Assembly: GCF_030272615.1 (NCBI RefSeq)
Contig: NC_081408.1
Span: 305,013,950-305,077,949 of the forward strand
Direction of reading: 5' to 3'
Source of the DNA: Cryptomeria japonica
Lineage: Eukaryota; Streptophyta; Pinopsida; Cupressales; Cupressaceae
DNA: 64,000 bases
Position numbers and translations under genes: made by a program. Under the pieces are notes generated by a model, which was not told the DNA's origin, did not search any database, and saw nothing but the letters and a program-made list of their open reading frames with translations. This document shows positions 57,466-64,000 of this stretch, piece after piece; position 1 is the first letter of the stretch; each line of letters begins with the position of its first letter.

Positions 57466-57765
57466 CTAGAAACGCCACCAAACTAACCAGGAATGCCACC
57501 CTATCTACCAGGAATGTTGTTATACATACCATAAATGCCATTGTTCAGACCCAGAGAGCTGACAAACTGACCAGGAGAGATAACCTACAGATTGAGAAAA
57601 CTGACCTATGGACCCAAAACGCTAACCAATGGACTAGAAATGCTATGGAATGAACCAAAAATGTTATACAATGAACCAGAAACTCTATTCTAGGTACTAG
57701 AAATGCTACCCTATAAACCAAGAATGCCACTGTGCATACCAAGAGAGCTAAACTAGTCCAGAATG
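57465..57765. repeat. Decayed ~21-bp minisatellite encoding an FLVH-type heptad on the minus strand
   Basis: About thirteen units of ACCAGAAATGCYA...-type sequence, 18-24 bp apart. The minus-strand ORF at 57545-57742 is a by-product: a 7-residue phrase (AFLVHRI and variants) repeated about nine times. The core RAATGC is shared with the array at 53440-53690. Confidence 0.75.
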
Positions 57766-59700
57766 CCCATAAAGGTTAATTTTGGTGTTGTAAAGCCCTA
57801 GTTTGGATTGTGTGATATTTCCAGAGGCATGTGAATTCTGTGTTGAGTAATTTTGATTGGTTCATGATGTTGTATGATATTTCATGATGTATTTTGTGCT
57901 CCGGTATGTGGGATCATGTCCTGTCATTGAGGATTTTTCTTATGCAAAATTTTGCTCCAGCAAGAGGTTCTTGCCTTGCGATTGAGGATTTGCAGTAGTT
58001 TATGATGTGCTTATATTTCATGTTCTTGATTTGGTACTATGCCTATGAGGTATTTGTGAAGGCCTTATTCTTGTAATGGTTCATATGTATGTTTTATGTG
58101 TAGTATGTGCTCAGTGATGTTATATGCTCTTTAAGACCTCTTTGTGAGTATTATTTCATGTGTTGTGATGTCATTTTATGTGTTACCCTATGGCTTGGTA
58201 TATGATTAGGGGGAGTGGGATTCCTTGTGATGATCAGAGTCACGTGAGTTAGGTTGCTTGGCACCTAGACTGCTAGGGCACAATGGGAGTTTTCCTCTTT
58301 ATAATTCAGTGATAACTTGTAATAATTGATTGGGTTTGGGTTTCACCTAATAAGATAATTCTATACGGTTGGGCCATATGAGATGGCAAGCTAGTCTCCC
58401 TTGTACTCACATAGGTTGAGATGGCTCCATGTATTTGTTAAGGGATTGTTTTCACCCTTCTTTTGTGAGGGTAGCTTGGATGGCTATTAGGAGGGTAGCT
58501 TGTATGGCTATTAGGAGTATGGATGGCTATTAGGAGTATGGATTGTTCATATGCCATGATTTTATTGTACGCCTCTAGAAGAGTCTATTGTTGAGTTTAG
58601 CCTTGTGAAGTTATGTGATTATTGTTATGTTGAGTTTATTATGTGATATGTTGAGTCCCATGGTTGTTAGGTGTCATCCTAGGTCATGAGTGAGTGTTGG
58701 AACCCCATGTCATCTCCTAGCATGGGGGGTGGTTCCTATTTGGTTCCACATGGTCAGGTGGTTTGATGCCTTCTCCCATTAAGATATTATTTATTGGAGT
58801 TGCGTGTGTGGATGTGGATTCTATTATTCATCAAATATGTGAGAAGACTTGTAGCTAATTCTAAGTATTGTATTACTTTGTATTCATGATGGCATTGTAT
58901 TAAGGAAAGGATCATGTACCTTGAAAAAGTGAATCTATGCAATGTGACATTGTAAGACTAGAAATTGTATGTAATAAAATGATATTCTTGAATGTGACAC
59001 GAGTTGTCCTATTGTATGTTTAAATAAGATGATTTATGATTCTTAGATGGAATATGTACTTTGATTAGATATCATGGATGTATGTAAATGTAGCTGTACA
59101 TGAAAGTAATCCTAATGTAATACTTAAGATTCCTATATCTAAGGTAGTCTTAATGGAAGTAATGATTGTTTATGGAATTAGGAATATAGACACCTAAAAT
59201 TAATATTTTATTAATTTAAGCCTATCAACATAATTAATTGACTTTAATTATGTTATCCTTATTCCTCTCAAAATCAATTAAATCTAATTTAATTAATCAT
59301 GTCACTATTGTCCAATAATTAATTTATCAAATAAATTAATTATTCCCCTATTCCTCTAAAGTCCCCTCCTATAATCATTTTCTCTAAACCCACTCAGTTA
59401 ATTAATTCTAATTAATTAACCTAGTCATGTGATTCCTACAAATCATTTTTCCTAATCTCATTAACCTAATTAATCCTTCTAGAATCTCTCATAATCATTC
59501 TTATCATTATCCATCAATTTTTAATTCCCACTCATGTCACATCAACATTGAGTCTCTCAAAGAAATTCAAATTTCTTTGAATCCCTCAATGCATCCTTAT
59601 TTTGGAATTTTTAATTCCTCATATTTGAAATTCAAATTTCTCCCCTCTTTTTCCCAAGGAATTTTATATTCCTATTTATTTTCCCAAGGCACCCTTGATC
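57766..59700. other. LTR-like transcribed region and AT-rich DNA, no gene
   Basis: 58190-58790 has the mixed, GC-richer wording typical of the R/U5 part of plant gypsy LTRs. It includes a short duplication (GGATGGCTATTAGGAG, three times near 58490-58540). 59180-59680 is TTAATTAATT-rich with a small hairpin (CAAAGAAAT/ATTTCTTTG, 59564-59585). Confidence 0.4.
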
Positions 59701-59776
59701 CATGCCTTCTATCTCAAATCAATCTCAACCCTTCATAATCAAATCAATCTTGGCCCTCCATTGGCCTCATCCAATC

Positions 59777-59783
59777 TATAAAT
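59777..59783 (+). promoter_or_regulatory. Candidate TATA box of a plus-strand LTR
   Basis: TATAAAT in CCAATCTATAAATTGGAGCC, followed ~30 bp later by a CA-rich start-like region. It fits an LTR promoter for whatever element supplies the ORF at 63293, but the LTR ends were not found. Confidence 0.4.
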
Positions 59784-60194
59784 TGGAGCCTATTCTCCTC
59801 ACAAATCATCCACTTCTCATGCATTATCATGCTGCTCTTTTCTCCTCTCACCCTCATCTATCTATCACAATTCAATCAAAATATCAATCCATCTATCTTG
59901 TTGAGCACAAAGGATATCAATCAACATCCAAATCAAGCAAGTAGCACATCAAGTGGAGCATCAAGGGCGCATCCTCACCATCCACTTCATCAAGCTCAAT
60001 CTGAAGGAGAAGATAAAATGAAGGTAAAATAGGAAGGTAAAAATGATCTCTTGATGTTTTAGGGGTTTCATGCTTATTTCATTGTGTTTTTTATCACTTA
60101 ACCTTTTATTCCATTTTCCCCTCTTCATTCTGGCATGTCCGGTGGGACCCACATCCCAAATTTAACAAAAATTTAAGTTTTTTTTGTGAAGGTT

Positions 60195-60665
60195 TCTCAC
60201 AGGATTCATGCTTAAGTGCGAGTGCACGCACATTGGCACGACCGTTCCTAGATCAACGTGACCGCCTACTAATCAACACGATCATCTCGGCTTCAGCGTG
60301 ACTGCAAGAAATTTCAATATTTTTTTGGTGCCTCACTGTGCTTCAGCACGACCGCCATGAAAATTCATCTATCTCCTTCTCATTCTTCCTCTTCTTCATT
60401 ATTCTATCTTCTCACTTCTATCTCTTTTCAGTGTTGCTTCAGTGCGACCGCTCTTCAATTAGCACAATCATTTTTGTTAAAAATTTAAATTTGAATTTTT
60501 GGGCGCTAACTCTAGTTGTTTTGATGCGAGTGCCTGCTAATCAGTGTGACTGTCATTTTTTATGTTTCTGTTATCTGGTTTGTATAATATGAATATTCTA
60601 TCTGTTAGCGTGATCGCTCGGGCATTAGCGCGATCGTCTACTAATTAGCGCAGTCGCAGGGACAA
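60195..60665. repeat. Array of GCGCGACCG-type motifs
   Basis: At least twelve variants of a phrase like TTCA/TTAGCRYGACCGC occur at irregular 20-90-bp spacing over ~470 bp: GCACGACCG, CGTGACCGC, ACACGATCA, GCGTGACTG, GCACGACCG, GTGCGACCG, GCACAATCA, GTGTGACTG, GCGTGATCG, GCGCGATCG and GCGCAGTCG. They make a GC- and CpG-rich island in AT-rich DNA. Confidence 0.7.
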
Positions 60666-61900
60666 GTCAAAAAAAAAAAAAAATCACTGTTTTTCGCCAT
60701 ATCTTCTGTTTTCCTCCAAACTTCACTAGGTCCCCCGCAATTTCATTTTTGTGCATTTCCTTCCTTAAGGGCCTTATCCCAATTTCCACTTTTTGAAGCC
60801 CAAAATCCCACATTTCTCTATTTTTAGGGTTTGCCATAACTTCTTCCAGTTTTATCCATTCACCTCCAAATTTTGCCATATTGTCTATCTCGAATTTTTG
60901 TTTCTTTGTACCTCTTGGAAAAAAAATTTCATTCCTTCACCTCTCCTCTAAAATCCCCATTTTATGCTTGCCTATCCCTTAGAAAGTGGCAAAAACCTAG
61001 TCAAACACCATTTACCCATCAAAGTTTCCTCCAAATCTACATTTGTCATTAGTAGAAAAGTTTTTATTCTTGTTTTTCTACTCATTTCCAAAAAATAAAA
61101 AAATAATATTTTGTCATTCTTTTGTCTTTTGCAGGACACTTGTTGAAGACTTCATTTCAAACTACTAATCAAGTTGTTTTGCAGGTTGCCTAAGGAGATA
61201 CAAGCAAACATTGTGTCATTTTAATCATTTTCTTAAGGCACCTAGATCTAATTAGAGGGTAAATAAACCATTGTCTTTTGTGTTTGTGAAAAGTGTAAAG
61301 GTAGGAGAGTATGCTTTCATCTAGCTAAATGATCAGAAATCCAGACCCTCCAAGTTTTTCATGTTTGTTGCATGCTTAACCTTAGCGGGCCTGCCCTCCC
61401 AACTTTCTCTTTGAGAAGGTAAGAGGGGAATGACCCAAGTGAGTACACCCGGACCTGGGGTTCCCAACTCACTATAATAAATAGGCCATTGATGATGAAA
61501 GGGTCAATGGTTGGGGCTATATGAGAGTTTTCTCTCACATTGGGTGCTTAGTAGGATCCTAGAGATCTCAATCACGCTTGCATGACTACTAAGTTCTTGG
61601 TGCTTCGTTGGGCTATAGGCCTCAATTGTGCTTGCGCAACTACGAAGGGTAGCTCCTAACGAGAAGCCATACTAAACACCTTGTGCATAGTGGCCAAAAG
61701 CCTTCTAGTCATAGGTGCAGGAGGTCAGACCTCCGAAACCGCCCATATTTTTATGACCCTTAGTAGAGACACAAAGTTCTCCATGAGGATTTTTCATGGG
61801 AATTCATGCTTGGCTACCCCGGAGAAGTGAGTGTTGTGGAGGGGAGCCAATAGGGTCAAGCATCTAAGTGTTTTCTCTAGGTAAGCGTAGCTGAGAAACC
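60666..61900. other. LTR-like transcribed region, no gene
   Basis: It begins with an A13 run (60669-60681). T-rich DNA follows, then a GC-richer block at 61370-61900 of LTR R/U5-like wording. That block has an imperfect duplication (CTCAATCACGCTTGCATGACTAC and CTCAATTGTGCTTGCGCAACTAC, ~61570 and ~61622). No primer-binding site was identified after it. Confidence 0.4.
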
Positions 61901-62090
61901 AATTGGGATCCATTGACTATTATCTTTTCTCATCCATCCCCCACAACCAATCAATCACCCCTCTTTCCAAATTCTATCTTGTCATCATCAAATATTTAAT
62001 CCATTTCTATCTATCCAAGAAATTCTCCAATCCCCAATCCACTTTCATCCATTCAAACAATCATCCTTCCTCAACTAATATTCATTCTTC

Positions 62091-63420
62091 CTCTAGTCCA
62101 ATCAAATCTCCAAAATTCCAATCAATCAAATCCACCCATATTCTAAATCCAATCAAGTCCTAATCCAATCCAATCAAACCAAGTCCTAATCCAAGGACTA
62201 ATCCAATCCAATCAAATCAAATCAAATCAAATCAAATCCAATCCAATCCAATCCAATCCAATTCAATCCAATCCAATCCAATCCAATCTAATCCAATTCA
62301 ATCTAATCCATTCAATCAATCAACCAATTAAATCAAATCAAGTCCTAACCCAAGGACCAATAAAATCTAGTCCTAATCAAAGGACCAATCCAATCAAGTC
62401 CTAATCCAAGGACCAATCCAATCAAGACAAGTCCTAATCCAAGGACCAATCCAATCGAACCAATTCCAATGCAAATCAAATTCAATCCAAACCTAATGAA
62501 ATCTAATCCATCATCATTCCAAGACAAGTCCTAATCCTCATCTTCATTTAACATCATATTCATAATCTTTCCCCTCCAAAACATATTCATCCAATTCCAA
62601 TCTAATTCTTCACTCTCAACATGACTACCCAAAATTTCAAAGCTTGGTATGAGAAGATTCTCATGGAAGTTCACGAATCTAATCATTCATCCGACTTTGG
62701 GTAGTCTCCCCCTTTATTCTTCCTATTACCTATCTATTTTTCCATAATCATTCTCCCTCTAATCCAATCAAATCTCCAAAATTCCAATCAATCAAATCCA
62801 TCCATCTTCCTAATCTAGTTATCCAAACCAATCAATCAATCATCCAATCTAATCCAATCTAATCCAATCCAATTCAATCCAATCCATTCAATCAATCAAC
62901 CAATCCAATCCAATCAAGTCCCAATCCAAGGACCATTCCAATCCAATCTAGTCCTAATCCAAAGACCCAATCCAATCAAATTAAGTCATAATCTAAGGAT
63001 CATTCCAATCCAATCAAGTCATAATCCAAGGAAGAATCCAATCAAATCAAATCAAGTCCTAATCCAAGGACTAATCCAACCAAATCAATTCCAATCCAAT
63101 TCAATCAAATCCAATCAATCAAATCATCCAATCAAATCAAGTCCTAATCTAAGGACTAATCCAATCAAATCCAATGAAATCCAATCCATTATCATTCCAA
63201 GTCAAATCCTCATCTTCATTTAACATCATCTTCATAATCTTTCCCCTCCAAAACATATTCATCCAATTCCAATCTAATCCTTCACTCTCAACTTGACTAC
63301 CCAAAATTTCAAAGCTTGGTATGAGAAGATGCTCATAGAAATTCATGACCCTGCCTACCAAGTTAATCCCATAATCTCCCACTCACCTATCATACCTTCA
63401 TCCATCCCATCTCAACACAT
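62091..63420 (+). repeat. ~670-bp tandem duplication containing an AATCC/AATCA pentanucleotide satellite
   Basis: Unit 1 starts at 62091 (CTCTAGTCCAATCAAATCTC) and unit 2 at 62757 (CTCTAATCCAATCAAATCTC). Matching later points are 62621 and 63293, so the period is 666-672 bp. Each unit has runs of AATCC/AATCA pentamers (densest at 62205-62310). Each also has many copies of AGTCCTAATCCAAGGACT, a 5-bp-stem hairpin phrase. Each then has a coding start, (A/T)TGACTACCCAAAATTTC. In unit 1 that frame stops after 27 codons (TAG, ~62702). Confidence 0.85.
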
Positions 63421-64000
63421 TACACCCAATCCCAATCTATACCATATATCTTATCCTTCCTCTACCTTCGACAAGGGAAATCCGTCTTATTCCCCATCCA
63501 TATCTCCATCTTATTCCCTATCCATATCTCCATATTATCCCTCATTCACATACTCCTCTAACCCAATATGTATACCTGCATATCCCCCCCAATCTACATC
63601 CCAGTCCCCATCCTTCTACAATGCATTCATTACTTCTACTCCCCATCCAAATCCTTTACTCCATAGTCCTCCAATCATTAATCCTAATTCCCCAATCCAT
63701 TATCCTAATTCTCCATCCAATTCCAATCTCAATCCTAATTCTCCATCCAATCCCAATCCTCCATCTAATCGTAATCCTCCAAAATCCATATTGTCCATGT
63801 CCTCCAAATCCATCATCCATAATCTTATCCAAGATATACTAGCAAAGGAGACAAAACCCTCACCTCAAAGAAAAGTGGCCAAGTCTCCTCAAGTCCTCCA
63901 TCCACCCCAATCACCTCCACCTCAAAACAAATCCCAATCCTCTGCACTTCATGATACCATCATTCCTCCATCCACCCAAGTTGAATCTTCCATACCCTCC
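63293..64000 (+). CDS. Open Pro/Ser/Asn-rich reading frame running off the window (possible retroelement gag start)
   Basis: One frame is open from TTG 63293 (ATG in the upstream duplicate at 62621; the first in-frame ATG here is 63329) to the window end. That is at least 224 codons from the ATG. It starts TTQNFKAWYEKMLIEIHDPA, then is rich in Pro, Ser, Asn and Tyr with short repeats (PNSPSN, NPNPPSN, SPSISPSYS). It then has a mixed segment, IIHNLIQDILAKETK, and a Pro/Gln-rich stretch. So long an open frame in AT/C-rich satellite-like DNA is helped by low stop-codon density in CCA/TCC/AAT repeats, so selection is not proven. Position after LTR-like DNA suggests a gag N-terminus. No recognised domain is reached. 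Confidence 0.5.
   Translation, partial: MTTQNFKAWYEKMLIEIHDPAYQVNPIISHSPIIPSSIPSQHITPNPNLYHISYPSSTFDKGNPSYSPSISPSYSLSISPYYPSFTYSSNPICIPAYPPQSTSQSPSFYNAFITSTPHPNPLLHSPPIINPNSPIHYPNSPSNSNLNPNSPSNPNPPSNRNPPKSILSMSSKSIIHNLIQDILAKETKPSPQRKVAKSPQVLHPPQSPPPQNKSQSSALHDTIIPPSTQVESSIPS

Noticed and set aside
57545-57742. Heptad-repeat hydrophobic protein on the minus strand
   Set aside because: It is a by-product of a decayed 21-bp minisatellite; unit boundaries vary and there is no start or promoter context.
59702-60032. Small overlapping ORFs after the candidate TATA box
   Set aside because: Low-complexity His/Ser/Ile strings with no conserved motif; treated as LTR leader.
1-64000. CRISPR arrays
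   Set aside because: The regular repeats seen (74 bp, 21 bp, 150-190 bp, pentamers) are tandem without unique spacers, and the DNA is plainly plant nuclear repeat DNA.

Overview
This window looks like intergenic DNA from a large, repeat-rich plant genome. The evidence is Ty1/copia and Ty3/gypsy elements with plant-type initiator-Met and Tat-like primer sites, a chromodomain integrase, an archaeal-type RNase H and a plant L1-like LINE. The elements are old, deeply nested and full of G>A/C>T stop codons, which would suit a gymnosperm, but that is inference. I recognise no host protein gene, rRNA, tRNA gene or CRISPR array. Every coding region I can support belongs to a transposable element, and nearly all are broken.

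Layout. (1) 1-382: a short 74-bp tandem repeat. (2) 383-23736: a degraded Ty3/gypsy element of Tat-like domain content ('element A', + strand). Its gag-pol lies at 14574-20450. It is flanked by two copies of a 2.35-kb repeat (383-1509 plus 9219-10433, and 21380-23736) that I read as its LTRs. The left copy is split by a complete 7.7-kb copia element (1515-9213; TSD GGGTG). (3) 23737-27853 and 51376-~52075: two halves of one L1-like LINE (minus strand), separated by the insertion of 'element B'. (4) 27854-51375: element B, a 23.5-kb footprint on the minus strand with 5-bp TSD GAAGG. It has two giant LTRs of about 6.2 kb, a Tat-like primer site, a gag-like ORF and no pol. Each LTR carries an unidentified sense-strand ORF of about 1,240 codons or more. 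The left LTR is itself split by 'element C' (28346-36057), a chromovirus with 1.5-kb LTRs. (5) ~52076-64000: AT-rich, weakly coding DNA with LTR/leader-like blocks, two related ~21-bp minisatellites, a tRNA-derived SINE (56067-56179), a GCGCGACCG-motif array (60.2-60.66 kb), a pentanucleotide satellite within a ~670-bp tandem duplication, and an open Pro/Ser/Asn-rich reading frame running off the window end (63293-64000).

Relative ages from nesting: LINE, then B, then C; and A, then copia. Divergence seen by eye agrees: about 4% between copia LTRs, about 7% between C LTRs and 10% or more between B LTRs.

The most interesting object is element B: a gag-bearing, pol-less retroelement whose long terminal repeats themselves encode a large protein of unknown family, with independent lesions in the two copies and a duplicated primer-binding site. 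Element A is also notable. It keeps all four acidic residues of its archaeal-type RNase H, which lies upstream of RT, while its ordinary gypsy RNase H has lost catalytic acids.
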